In this document: piece by piece, positions 9,542-18,685 of the stretch
How positions within the stretch are numbered: the stretch's first letter is position 1
Layout of the letters: every line of letters starts with the position of its first letter
DNA from: Mesostigma viride
Taxonomy: Eukaryota > Streptophyta > Mesostigmatophyceae > Mesostigmatales > Mesostigmataceae
Length of the DNA: 21,730 nucleotides
Direction: 5' to 3'
Assembly (NCBI GenBank): GCA_009746045.1
Contig: RPFO01000104.1
Location: 4,908,977 to 4,930,706 of the forward strand
Translations under genes and position numbers: made by a program
Notes under the pieces: model-generated
What the model was told of the DNA's origin: nothing
Databases searched by the model: none
The model's input: only the letters and a program-made list of their open reading frames with translations

Positions 9542-12500
9542 CTGACCGCACGGTAAGGCTGGTGCGTGGCTGGTGCGTTGGGTGGGAGGGAGGCCCCTCC
9601 CGCCCCCGGTTGTGCAACTGGTTCGCCGACCGCGGCCTGGCCAACAACACGGCCGGCCTCTCCGGACACAGTCCCAGACGCGGATCCACGGGGAAACCGA
9701 ACTGGAGTTTCTTCTTCGCCTTTCCCTGCACGTAAGCACATGCCAATTAACATGAATACGGAAGGGTCGTGTGAGAAATCAATGAAGCCATGGACTGATG
9801 CAAAAAAACTTATGTAGAAATATATTAAGGTACTTATAAAACTCGTTTATTGAAAATGAAATTTACCGGCCGAATGTACCGTTGGAGCGTGGAAGGGCAT
9901 CCTTGGTCGATCGAAGATATCCGTCAATGCGGTCAACGGTGCGGTCGATGTCCCTGGCGGCGCCTCAACATCGACCACCTCAGTCGGGCGCATCAATCCG
10001 GCAAACGCCGGCCCTCCACCTGAGACTGTCGGCGGACCCTCCACGTTACGAGCCTCCAATACCCTCTTCTGCAGTGGGGTGCTCGCAACAAAATCCGTGT
10101 CAGCCGACGGCTCCGGATCGTCATCCTCATTCAGCAGTATCGTGTTCGGGCATTGCTCCATCCCCGTCGAGCGGGGGGGCAAAGTCATCACAACCGTCCT
10201 TCCTGACGACGGTACGGGATCGTCACCCAGACCCAAAGAAACCGAGGCGAGGGCGGGGGTCCCCTCAACCGGGGGTCCCCATGAATCCTGACGAGGCCTC
10301 ATTCCCATCTGTCGGACACGACCGCCTCCCGTAAATCGGGAACGCCCGCCGGCGCTACCAGTAACAGGCCGCGAGCCTGCTTCCTGCTGGCGATCCCCAT
10401 CCTCATCACAGATACGCCCGCCGGCGTTTCCAGTAACAGGCTGCGAGCCTCCTTCCTGCTGGCGATCCCCCTCCTCATCACAGATACGCCCGCCGGCGTT
10501 TCCAGTAACAGGCCGCGAGCCTCCTTCCTGCTGGCGATCCCCCTCCTCATCACAGATACGCCCGCCGGCGTTTCCAGTAACAGGCCTCGAGCCTCCCTCC
10601 CGCTGGCGATCCCCCTCCTCGTCACAGATACGCCCGCCGGCGTTTCCAACGACAGGCCTCGAGTCTCCTTCACCAGCACGCTGGCGCTTACCTCCCCCCC
10701 TGTTGTCTTCATCCCCCCCCATTGTCTCATCACGCAAGCCTCCATCACCCCGACTGCGCTTTTTCCCTCCCCTTCCATCTCCTCCCCCGTCCCTCTCCCC
10801 CTCCCCCCTCCTCCCATCTCCCCATCCCCATCCCCTTTCTCCCCCTCCGCCTGCCCCTCACCCATCCCGGGCGGGTGCCCCTCAGCAATATCCTCCTCCT
10901 CGTCCTCCTCGTCCTCCTCGTCCTCCTCGTCCTCCTCCTCCTCCTCATCCTCCTCCTCCTCATCCTCCTCCTTCTCATCCTCATCCGCCTCCCCCTCTTC
11001 CCCCTTCTCCGAATCATCATCCTCATCAGACGAAGAATCGTCGTCGGAAAAGTATTTGAGGCCTTCCCACCCATCTTCAACAAGCCAATATTTGATAAGG
11101 CGGACCAGGCGCTTCCACCGGCGGATATGGGCGGGCTCCCCGAACACCAGCAGAACTCTGCAGGGTCCCCTAAAAAGGGCGTTGGTCATCTTGTCAACCA
11201 CATCCCACACGACCGGGCTCAAATGCGAGGAGGGTTTGGGAATGTTGCTCTCCTCCGGAATGCAGTCTGCGTCCCACTTGCGCAGGTTCCTCCACTTCTC
11301 GTTGCTGTCAGCTGCCAGGTCCAGCACAGCAAACGCCTGGTCCTCCAGCGACCGAGGAATTTTGTAATTCCCCGCGCACAACTCGTCCACCACCTTCGTC
11401 ACCACCAGATCCTTTCTTTTTTCGTTTTCCTTCCATGTCATTGTCCTGTATGCGATCCAGTCGGATCCCATCCTCACCCCCTTCCAATCGCTGTAGGCTT
11501 CCAACCTTTCCTTCCACCCCTTCTTGGCCTTGGTAGTCCCCTCCTCCGCCGCCTCCTCGACCTCCTTCTCGACCTCCGCCGCCGCCTCCTGTGGCACACC
11601 CAGCAGATGTTTGGTCTTCACCCCCAAATCGTCATACAAATGACGGGGGTGGGAAGCGAGCAGCCCTCTCGGGAACTTCCAGTCCTTCTGGTCGACCACT
11701 TTCCTTTTAGCCGGCGGAAGGTCCCTCAGCGTGAGAATGATCGCCCTCATGGCCGTGACGACCACCCGCCAAAAGTCTCTGGTCAGGCGGCAGTCGGCGA
11801 TGAACTTGTCGAGGTCCGTGGCGAAGGTGCCCTTCAGCTTCACGCCAAACACGTGCTCCCTCACCAATACGGGGTCGAAAGTCCCGTTTAGTTGTTTGCA
11901 AGCGGCCATCAGCTCGGGGTTCTCCAGGAACTTGATGTGGGCGAATTGCTTTGCCGCCTCTATCAAATTCTTGGCGACTTCCATTATTTTTATCAGGTTG
12001 CTGGGAGGGGCCTCACAGGACATGATCGGCGCTTGGATCAGGCTGTCGAAGTACTGGAAACTCGCAAGTTCCCGATGCGCGGTGAAAATGGACAGTTCGT
12101 GCGCCTTGTCTTTAGGGCGCGTGTCAAGGAAGTCTTGCCGAGCCGCGATATCCTGTGCGATCGCCGGCTTGCCGTCGACAGCGGGCTTCAAAGGGTCCTC
12201 ACACCAGAACAGCCAGCGCTGCATGAAGTTCTTCTGGTCCGGCCCCCACTTGTCCGTCTCTTCAGCCCCTCCTGCCTTGTCGCCTGCGCCGTCCCCTTCG
12301 GCCTTGGCTTGCTCTCCTTTCTGCCAAAAGGGCTTCACAATCGCCCAGATCTTGCCGTACAGAGGAGTTGGGAGAGACACGCCCTTCCCTCTCTTGACGG
12401 GTCCATATGCCTGGTAGGCCCGGTGCACATCCCCCAGCGCTGAGCCCCACGTTGCCTTGGCTTGGGCTGTGTCCTCGGCGTTCATGGCGTTCCCGAGCTG

Positions 12501-15500
12501 CCTGACAACTTCGATCATCTTGCCGACTTGTTCGGTAACCTGCATCCCCGTAGGGCAACAACGCGCAGAGACACATCGACAGTCCTCCCAAATAAGCACA
12601 ACTCAACTGAGAACAAGAATACGACTGAAAGAAACGCCGGCGGTCGCATCTTGACCAAAATATGGCATGCTAAGGTGGAACATGAAAACCCCTTATAGAA
12701 ACGCCGGCGGTCGCATCTTGACCGAACTAATGGCATACTGAAATTAACACAAGAAAACCACTTATAGAAACGCCGGCGGTCGCAACCTGGCTTACCTTCT
12801 GTTCACGGATCTGCCACCAGGTCGGCAGGATGGTCTCACCCTTGAGCATCTGCACGTCCACCCCCCCGAAATTCGTCCAATCAGTTGCCCACTCCTCCAG
12901 CTTCGCCGCGGCCACGGTCTTCGTGACCTCCTGCTCCTTCCCTCCCCGCGCAACGACCCTGAGCTTTTCCGCCTTCATGAAACCATTCAGCATTGCCTGG
13001 TACCACACAGATCTTTGGTCCACCGTCATATTGTCGGTGACCAGTTCGAATTTCACCGATTTGATGAGTGTGGTAAAGTGGTTCCCGTCCAGCACGAGAA
13101 AGCCGCAAATGGCTGGCGGCAACGGTGGCTTCTTCTCGAATGGAGCCATCTCCCAGGCGGACTTGCACAAACTGTCCAAAAGCGCGGCCTTTCTCACGTC
13201 CACGGGCTTAAGATCGTCCAGCAAATCGGCCCGTCCTGTCAGAACCGCGGTGGAAGCAGCTTCGGCCATTCCCTTGGCCGAGCTCGTTCGCAGGTAGATA
13301 TCAATTTCTTCGTCAGTCATTGCGCGAGCGTAGCCAGCCTTCATTGTCCGTGCCCCCCCCATCTCCCCGAAGAGTTGCGCGAGCTGACGCTGGGTGCCTT
13401 CCTTTTTCATCCAGTCATGAAAAGTGTTGGGGCACCGGTCAGCCAAAAACTGGAACGAGTACCGCCACACAGGAATCACCAGCTTGTCGTGGCCGTAGTC
13501 GGACTCCGAGTTTGCAAAAATGGTGGCGTTCTGCTCGGCTCTAGACAGATGCAAGTCTCGTGCGAGGAGCTTCTGAGGCCCCACGAACAGGTTCCTTGTC
13601 CACACCCGATTTCGATGCACCAAGGCTTTGGACATCTCATCGAGGTCCCGAGGCTGAACGGCAAGCTGCTTCCGTAACCGTTTGCCCTTCGCGATCTCAT
13701 CGTTCACATCCAGGATGTCATCATCATCCTGCGACACCGGGGACTTCTCCCATTTCTCAAGCAGAGACACGGGAGCATCCGCAACCTCCACCTCCTTTCC
13801 TTTCCCCTTTCCCTTCAGCGCCTTCCCCTTGTAGGTCGCAAGTGCTTCGGAGAGTCCCTTCTGGTGTTCGTCGACGGCAGCAGTCCACGTACTATCTATT
13901 TTCATGTTCTCGCGGCGCGCGTGCTGGTCGAGGCTGATTGAGTACAGGATGGCCGCGTGGGTCGCCCTCTCGGCCTGCACGTACTGCAGTGATGCGAAAA
14001 AATCAGGAAAGCATAACCAAAAGGAATAAAGTAAATGTCGATTGAGAAACGCCGGCCGTCGCAACCTACATGAAACCTGAACCTCAACATCAAAGCCCCC
14101 CTCACAACAGAGGTATACTTACCTCGTTCCCCTTAACAATGATATGAAAAAATCAGGAAAGCATAACCGAAAGGAATAAAGTAAATGTCACACTTGAGAA
14201 ACGCCGGCCGTCGCAACCTAGATGAAACCTAAACCTCAAGATCAGAGCCCCCCTCACAACAGAGGTACACTTGGCTCATTTCCCTCAACGATGCGAAATC
14301 AGGAAAGGAAGTAAGTGTTAGTCAAAAGGAAGTAAGTGTCACACTTGAGAAACGCCGGCCGTCGCAACCTACATGAAACGTGGACCTCAAGAACAAAGCC
14401 CCCCTCACAACAGAGGTAGACTTACCTCATTCCCCTCAACCGCTGCTGCTTCAGCCGCTTTCTTCGACCCCTTCGCGATCTTCGGAGACTTGTCCCGGCG
14501 GGCATCGTGTTCCTTCAACATCTTGATCAGAGTCTTGGCGTCCTTCTCCGTCACCGTCAACAGTTTACACTTCCTCTCCTTCCCTTTGCCCTCGAACAGG
14601 TTCTCCTGCATCCACTTTATCAAGGCCTTGGCGCTCGGGATCTCCTCAGGCTGTGTGGCGCCATCGGGCCGGCACGCATTCTTCACGATCAACTCAGCGA
14701 CTTGATGGAGAGTCATCATCTGGTTCCGTACCTCAGGTGGGGCTGTTTCCGTTCTCACCTCGGCCACAACCCACTTTGCCAACTTCTTCAGTTGATAAGC
14801 ATCCGCTTGCTCCTTAAAGCGTGTCATTTTCGCAGTATCGCCGTCGCTTCCACCCGCGCCCTCTGACACAGGCTCACCGACAGCGATAGCCCCCTCTCCC
14901 TGGAGATTTGCCCCACCCTGACGACCGGCTTCCTGCAAGAACATTATCAACGGAAGATTTTTAATGTAAGAAAAGTGTAAAGAAACGCCGGCCGTCGTAA
15001 CTCTGTCCATTGAGGACGAACCTAAACTTTCGATTACTAAGTCAACGGTAACTTACCCTTCCCCCCTCTGCAGTGGAACCACCGTAAGATCCACTTCCCC
15101 TCCTGTCACCGCCCTCTTGCTGCTCGAACGGACTTCCCTGTAAAAATAGCAAACGCGATTGTCCATTCACAAGAAAAAAATTACTACAAAAATAAACAAG
15201 GATATACGCACGCAAACCTTTTCAATACAAGTAAACCGGAGAGGAATCTGACGCACTCATGTACCTGGGTGCTTCCCGCCATTGAGCGGGCTTCTCTTGC
15301 ACCAACATCCTCTTGCCGGCCCTGCGAACATTTCAACGGAAAGTAAAAATCCGCTTAGTTGTCGGAAATGACATGTCTGGCGAATATTGCAAAAAAATGC
15401 GTATTGTATTTCACGACATCAATTTAATGGGCGGAGACTTACGAAGATCGGCCCGCCACCTTCCAAATTGCCCAGCGTCATATCGAAAACATCGAGGACT

Positions 15501-16117
15501 TCCCCTCCATCGACCCCCTTCCCCCTTCCCCTCTGCCGCGGCGGGGGCATATCGCCCGTCGCGACCGGCTTGGAAGTCGCGGGGGGATCCCTTGCGGTTG
15601 AGGGCACTGCGGCCGACTCGTGCACACTCTCCCCCCTCTTTTGGGCTACTGCGGCAGGCGCGGCATGGGAGGGCGCGGCGGCTACTGTCTCTGGCGCATT
15701 CTGAGCCAACCGACGCAACCTTAGCTCCTGCTGGAGCAGGGTTTCGAAACGAGGCATGAATGTGCGCTTGGAGGTATAAGGCACCTTGGCGACTTCAGGT
15801 TTGTCATTAAGGATGTCTTGGTACAGCGCGAATTGCTGTTCACGAGTGCCATTCGCGAGTCGCTCAAACCGCTCAATCTGAATCCGCTTAACCGGATCGT
15901 CCACCATCTCAAGACCACCGTGGTACTCATCCTTCCCAGTGACCGCGGCAAAGCTGACACCAGATTCCACCATTGGGGGCGGCGTGCCCTCCCTTGCACG
16001 CTTGTGAGGAGGCTGTTGTGGGGAGGCGCCTTGGGCCTGAACTGGTTGCCCTTCTGACCCTTCCCCCCTAGGGGGAGAGTCGCCGACCACCTGCGATGTA
16101 GGGCCGCCCTTTTCCAT
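9032..16117 (-). CDS. Large multi-exon gene of unknown function (eight exons, about 1,760 codons)
   Basis: Exons by my reading: 15443-16117, 15265-15321, 15057-15137, 14426-14932, 12796-13983, 10692-12539, 9880-10308, and a last exon ending at stop 9032. Each resolved internal exon is a multiple of three and every intron phase 0; donors are mostly GTAAG(T/C) and acceptors end in CAG. I do not recognise a family. What is visible is a basic, Gln/Pro-rich N-terminus with HKRARE, several Lys-rich linkers, long helical-looking stretches in the 12796-13983 and 10692-12539 exons, a very acidic tract encoded at about 10886-11055, and a Gly/Arg-rich linker before the C-terminal block. The acidic and basic low-complexity segments suggest a nuclear protein, but that is inference. 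The ATG directly follows TTGTGTTGCAG, so the exon may instead join to the gene upstream (16340-17074). Confidence 0.72.
9880..10308 (-). CDS. Large unknown gene, exon G (143 codons)
   Basis: Acceptor CGTGTCCGACAG|ATGGGA; end at CCAACG|GTACAT (9880) or, 13 bases on, GGCCG|GTAAAT (9867). It encodes a disordered-looking Pro/Asp-rich segment including NTILLNEDDDPEPSADTDFV and TPLQKRVLEARNVEGPP. The frame is unbroken, whereas the overlapping frame of the exon F extension stops at about 10299. Confidence 0.68.
10330..10668 (-). repeat. 72-bp minisatellite carrying inverted copies of the 20-bp motif, intron F-G
   Basis: Five units at exact 72-bp spacing. Each includes GAAACGCCGGCGGGCGTATC in gene sense (motif copies at 10411, 10483, 10555, 10627 and a degenerate one at 10339, each 20 bp). 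The array begins within a few bases of the donor of exon F. Because 72 is divisible by 3, two gene-sense frames stay open through it, which can mislead gene finders. Confidence 0.93.
10692..12539 (-). CDS. Large unknown gene, exon F (616 codons, acidic tract)
   Basis: Acceptor CTACGGGGATGCAG|GTTACC, donor GGGGGGGAG|GTAAGC; 1,848 nt, phase 0. The first two thirds look folded and alpha-helical (VTEQVGKMIEVVRQLGNAMN, FMQRWLFWCEDPLKPAVDG, LTRDFWRVVVTAMRAIILTL, VLLVFGEPAHIRRWKRLVRL). A long Asp/Glu run follows, then a Gly/Glu-rich linker. The reading frame stays open past 10692 through 72-bp repeats, but I place the donor at 10691 because it restores phase with exon G and because the following repeats resemble the other intronic arrays. 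Confidence 0.8.
12631..12786 (+). repeat. 68-bp tandem array with three copies of the 20-bp motif, intron E-F
   Basis: Copies of GAAACGCCGGCGGTCGCA(A/T)C at 12631-12650, 12698-12717 and 12767-12786. The last is only about 8 bases inside the donor of exon E (GTAAGCCAG then the motif complement). Spacer units share CTTATA, GAAAAC and GGCAT(G/A)CT blocks. The intron is 256 bp (12540-12795). Confidence 0.93.
12796..13983 (-). CDS. Large unknown gene, exon E (396 codons)
   Basis: Acceptor TTCGCATCACTGCAG|TACGTG, donor GAACAGAAG|GTAAGC. The best-preserved long coding block: Lys/Gly-rich linker (YKGKALKGKGKGKEVE), acidic QDDDDILDVND, then an apparently folded region with Trp/His-rich runs (KLVIPVWRYSFQFLADRCPN, TFHDWMKKEG, LPPAICGFLVLDGNHFTTLI, WATDWTNFGGVDVQMLKGE, LPTWWQIREQK). 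I see no catalytic motif I can name. An alternative acceptor nine bases further in also keeps frame. Confidence 0.87.
13984..14425 (+). repeat. Intron D-E: about 151-bp unit in triplicate, each with the 20-bp motif
   Basis: The motif GAAACGCCGGCCGTCGCAAC lies at 14046-14065, 14198-14217 and 14349-14368 (spacing 152 and 151). Units share AAATCAGGAAAG, AAGGAATAAAGTAAATGTCA and CCCCCCTCACAACAGAGGTA. Each unit also copies the exon D end: donors read GAG|GTAAGT in the first and third copies, but GAGCCAAGT in the middle one. Confidence 0.93.
14426..14932 (-). CDS. Large unknown gene, exon D (169 codons)
   Basis: Acceptor AATGTTCTTGCAG|GAAGCC, donor GGGAATGAG|GTAAGT. It is mostly helical and charged (QLKKLAKWVVAEVRTE, ALIKWMQENLFEGKGKERK) with a Lys/Ala-rich end (GSKKAAEAAAVEGNE). 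The donor region is duplicated twice more in the following intron. Confidence 0.82.
14982..15001 (+). repeat. Single 20-bp motif, intron C-D
   Basis: GAAACGCCGGCCGTCGTAAC inside the 124-bp intron 14933-15056, about 55 bases from the donor. Introns A-B (121 bp) and B-C (127 bp) lack a clear copy. Confidence 0.88.
15057..15137 (-). CDS. Large unknown gene, exon C (27 codons)
   Basis: Acceptor CTATTTTTACAG|GGAAGT, donor GGAAGG|GTAAGT; 81 nt, phase 0. It is Gly/Ser-rich (GSPFEQQEGGDRRGSGSYGG), in keeping with the Gly-rich start of the next exon (EAGRQGGANLQGEG). Confidence 0.65.
15265..15321 (-). CDS. Large unknown gene, exon B (19 codons)
   Basis: Acceptor AAATGTTCGCAG|GGCCGG, donor ACCCAG|GTACAT; 57 nt, phase 0, reading GRQEDVGAREARSMAGSTQ. 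It is supported only by splice sites and frame continuity, as it is too short to judge by composition. Confidence 0.6.
15443..16117 (-). CDS. Large unknown gene, exon A (225 codons)
   Basis: Begins with ATG right after GTTTTGTGTTGCAG and ends ATCTTC|GTAAGT. It encodes MEKGGPTSQVVGDSPP, a basic HKRARE cluster, a charged helical block (VKRIQIERFERLANGTREQQ, then FALYQDILNDKPEVAK), and an Ala/Pro-rich tail. It may be the true first exon, or an internal exon if the gene continues upstream. Confidence 0.8.
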
Positions 16118-16339
16118 CTGCAACACAAAACAAAAAAATTGGAAAAAACATACGAGTCAGCAGGAAGATGCGCCCCACGTCGCAACTCAATACAAAAAAT
16201 GCATCATTATGTCAAGGTACAAACAACGTTATAATTCAGAATGAACAGAGATTCATAACAAGAGAACGACGCACTAAAAGATGCGACCGCCGTCGCAACT
16301 TTCGTCAATTCACTCTCTATACAAACAACTCTATGTCCC
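16118..16339 (+). repeat. Spacer or intron between the 16340 gene and exon A, with two variant motifs
   Basis: GATGCGCCCCACGTCGCAAC at 16167-16186 and GATGCGACCGCCGTCGCAAC at 16280-16299. The second forms a perfect 5-bp stem (GCGAC/GTCGC). If the upstream ORF is spliced at GAG|GTGGTAACG (16387) to the acceptor at 16118, this is an intron; otherwise it is intergenic. Confidence 0.75.
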
Positions 16340-17074
16340 TCATAAAGAATCAATTGGCAAGGAAATGCAAAAAAATTCCGTTACCACCTCCGTCGACCCA
16401 TAAGTGGTTCGCGAATGGGAAATCGCTGCTGATTTTCGGTCGAGCCCTTCACGGTATTTTCGAAATCTCGAGGCAAGGTTGCGCGGAAGAGGGCCCCCCT
16501 CAATCATGCGTGCGATCGGACTGGCCATGGAAACGGATACCTGGTTCCTGGACTGCCTTGCACGGTCAACCATCTTGAAACTTCCCCGGAGAAGGAAATC
16601 AGACGTCAGACGGTTGAATATGCGAACGTCAAGATTTGACCAACCCATCATCCATTCCACCACCTTCTCCGCGGCATCATGGAAGACCTGCCTCTCATCC
16701 GCCACTCCTCGAGACCCAAACACACAATCGGCCGTGTTATCGTCGTGCCTCTTAAGGCGAATGTTCACGTCCTCTTTGTCATCATCCATTTCCGACAGCC
16801 GAATTACAGCCCTTTTGGCTCCGTCCACTCCATCCTCAAGAAGGACGTCCATCTGCGCCCCTCCCACACAATTGTTGTCAACGTATTGTTGCAAATGACG
16901 GGAAATCATGTCCTTTCCAAAAGCTACGATGTGTTCCCCACACAGACCCATGTCGGTAATTGACAGCTTTTTACATTTCCTATCCCGGCACTTCTTTTCG
17001 GGATCCTTCTCAAAAATCCGGAAAACAGCGTCCTGATATGGACGTCCCCTTATGTCGACCGTCAGACTGGACAT
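16340..17074 (-). CDS. Unknown protein with a Cys-x4-Cys-x10-Cys-x2-His motif (244 aa)
   Basis: ATG at 17074 follows GGTTTCGCAG directly. Near the N-terminus KKCRDRKCKKLSITDMGLC then GEH gives C29, C34, C45 and H48, a plausible zinc-binding site; spacing is identical to that in the 17355-18219 gene. The remainder is charged and mixed alpha/beta in look (GAKRAVIRLSEMDDDKEDVN, EKVVEWMMGWSNLDVRIFNR). The C-terminal residues after STEV are AT-rich in coding and may be intron read-through, as a donor-like GAG|GTGGTAACG lies at 16387. Such short Cys/His sites can be structural or bind nucleic acid; no function is assigned. Confidence 0.75.
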   Translation of the reverse strand: MSSLTVDIRGRPYQDAVFRIFEKDPEKKCRDRKCKKLSITDMGLCGEHIVAFGKDMISRHLQQYVDNNCVGGAQMDVLLEDGVDGAKRAVIRLSEMDDDKEDVNIRLKRHDDNTADCVFGSRGVADERQVFHDAAEKVVEWMMGWSNLDVRIFNRLTSDFLLRGSFKMVDRARQSRNQVSVSMASPIARMIEGGPLPRNLASRFRKYREGLDRKSAAISHSRTTYGSTEVVTEFFCISLPIDSL

Positions 17075-17189
17075 CTGCGAAACCAGAACATACCGGCCGC
17101 GAGTAGTTTATATTATTAAAAAAAACTGGCATTTATTAAGTCATCTTCATCTATTTATGCGAGCTAAAATTTGAAGAAAATGCAACAAA

Positions 17190-17349
17190 GAAACGCCCTG
17201 GGGCGCAACTTCCTCAACAACCACTTTCTACGTACAAACGAATGGCAATCACATCGACTACGATTGTCACTACATACGAATGTCCAGACAATATAATGTG
17301 TATGTAGAGGGGGGGCATTCAAGACCAGAGAAACGCCGGCGGGCGCAAC
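17190..17349 (+). repeat. Two 20-bp motifs in the spacer between the two Cys/His genes
   Basis: GAAACGCCCTGGGGCGCAAC at 17190-17209 and GAAACGCCGGCGGGCGCAAC at 17330-17349, the latter starting a few bases after the stop of the 17355 gene. In gene sense both can form a GCGCC/GGCGT stem with a 4-base loop. Confidence 0.88.
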
Positions 17350-17354
17350 TCATA

Positions 17355-18219
17355 TCAATATAGACTGTCCCGCGACTCGTTCCACTCTCTGCAGGTTTTG
17401 CAACAACCGATCGAGCGAACTCTCGGAACCTCTTTCGCCGCCATTTCATCGACACGAGCGAACATCTCTTCTTTGGCGGCCACCAACTTTGCCTCCTTGT
17501 TGCCGGTGTCAGGATAGATTTCGGACCTCCTCGTCTTCATCGGGGCCACTCTCTCCAAATACTCTGCACACAGAGAATCCTGCTCCTCCTCCACAATCGC
17601 CTTCACGCCGGATACAATCGCTTTGGCTTTTGTTTCCACGCGAAAATCGAACTCTCGTTGAGTTATCAGCGGAATGTCGGCGAGTGCAAAACACATACGC
17701 CGATAAAGTTCGCTTACATCCGTGTCACGCGAGTCGGCAAAAGGTGTCGTCATCAAAAAGCATCTCAAGCTACTCCAACCATTTTCTTGGGCGCCGGCAA
17801 CGTAGCCTCCCTTTGCCAAGTCCGCACCTGTCGCGGAGTCTTTGACTATCCAATCTTCAAGGAAGTACTCGTCTCCCCTGGTGAAATCAAAATTTACACC
17901 CACGACCTCTCCGACAGTCATGTCCAGGCGAAGTCGCAGGGCCCCCCCCCAATCCAGGTCCGAGGGCGCCCGCCATTCCAAGTCCGCGACTGAGGGCATT
18001 TTCGATGTGACGAGAATGTTCTTCGTGCTTTCGGCAATACAAGTCAAATCCGAGAGCGGTTTTCTTGCAAGTGGACACATCACACTTGCGCGGCGCCCCT
18101 ATTGAGCGAGCAACACTCTGAATGACAGTGGCAACCGCTTGGTGTTGTTGAAGTCGTTGCCAATCCTCCATCAGGAGGTGACTAGACGAATCGGACGAAT
18201 CTTCCGTCGAACCGGACAT
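17355..18219 (-). CDS. Unknown protein with the same Cys/His motif; frame broken at a G9 run
   Basis: ATG at 18219 follows ACTTGTCGCAG. The first frame has a Ser/Asp-rich start, a helical segment, then RKCDVSTCKKTALGFDLYC and RKH (C46, C51, C62, H65). The second frame (stop at 17355) carries most of the protein: LRLRLDMTVGEVVGVNFDF, GWSSLRCFLMTTPFADSRD, TQREFDFRVETKAKAIVSG, a long helix and a final GCCKTCREW. The frames meet at the run of nine G (C on plus) at 17942-17950; one base fewer would make about 287 continuous codons. This could be an assembly error, a real lesion or a programmed shift. Alternatively translation starts inside the second frame at MPSVADLEW. It is a likely paralogue of the neighbouring gene. 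Confidence 0.7.
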
Positions 18220-18330
18220 CTGCGACAAGTTACGATAACATACCGGCCCCGGAAAATAAAATTCAAAAAACGTTTTGAAATTTTTTTATTGTACTTGTTT
18301 ATTAATACGAAGGTTTAAATTTGGCGCAAA

Positions 18331-18350
18331 GAAACGCCCCAAGGCGCAAC
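18331..18350 (+). repeat. Single 20-bp motif downstream of the 18384 ORF
   Basis: GAAACGCCCCAAGGCGCAAC, about 35 bases after the stop at 18384. In gene sense it is GCGCC-UUGG-GGCGU, a 5-bp stem. An AT-rich tract with TTAATAAAC follows before the next gene. Confidence 0.88.
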
Positions 18351-18383
18351 TTGTCGAACAGCAATATGGCGATAAAACATTAT

Positions 18384-18629
18384 CTATTCAATGTGCGATT
18401 GATGTGCTGAAACCTTCCAGACTTTGACACTGTCCGGTATCACCGGACTCGGACGAGGAGTCGAGTCGGAAGCGAGCCAGTAATCCTCGACTATTTTTTT
18501 GATGTACAATGGAAGACTCCTTCCATTATGTCGAAGTGTGTCGGTCCTTTGCCTTTTGGCCAAACTCTCCTTAACCTCCACCATTTCCTGCGCGTAGGAG
18601 GAAAATGATACGTTATAAACATTAAACAT
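18384..18629 (-). CDS. Small unknown ORF, 81 aa (or 66 aa from an inner ATG)
   Basis: An ATG at 18629 gives 81 residues; an acceptor-like CCTACGCGCAG|GAA at 18588 just before ATG 18584 would give 66. Content: KESLAKRQRTDTLRHNGRSL, YIKKIVEDYWLASDSTPRPS, ending SAHQSHIE. It is basic then Ser/Pro-rich, with no family recognised. It could be a last exon of a longer transcript. The placement between spacers like those of its neighbours, and balanced codon use, support it as real. Confidence 0.5.
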   Translation of the reverse strand: MFNVYNVSFSSYAQEMVEVKESLAKRQRTDTLRHNGRSLPLYIKKIVEDYWLASDSTPRPSPVIPDSVKVWKVSAHQSHIE

Positions 18630-18685
18630 TAAACATTAAATATAACATCATATAAACAAGTTATTACTCTACATTTCAAGTTTTT

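Noticed and set aside
10299-10691. C-terminal extension of exon F as coding 24-residue repeats (or an overlapping 296-residue frame)
   Set aside because: Both frames are open only because the unit is 72 bp. A GTAAGC donor at 10691 and a CAG acceptor at 10309 give phase-0 splicing, as in the other introns. Retention remains possible.
10703-12443. Plus-strand ORFs of 118-389 residues
   Set aside because: Shadows of exon F; the Pro- and Leu-rich stretches are the antisense of its acidic tract.
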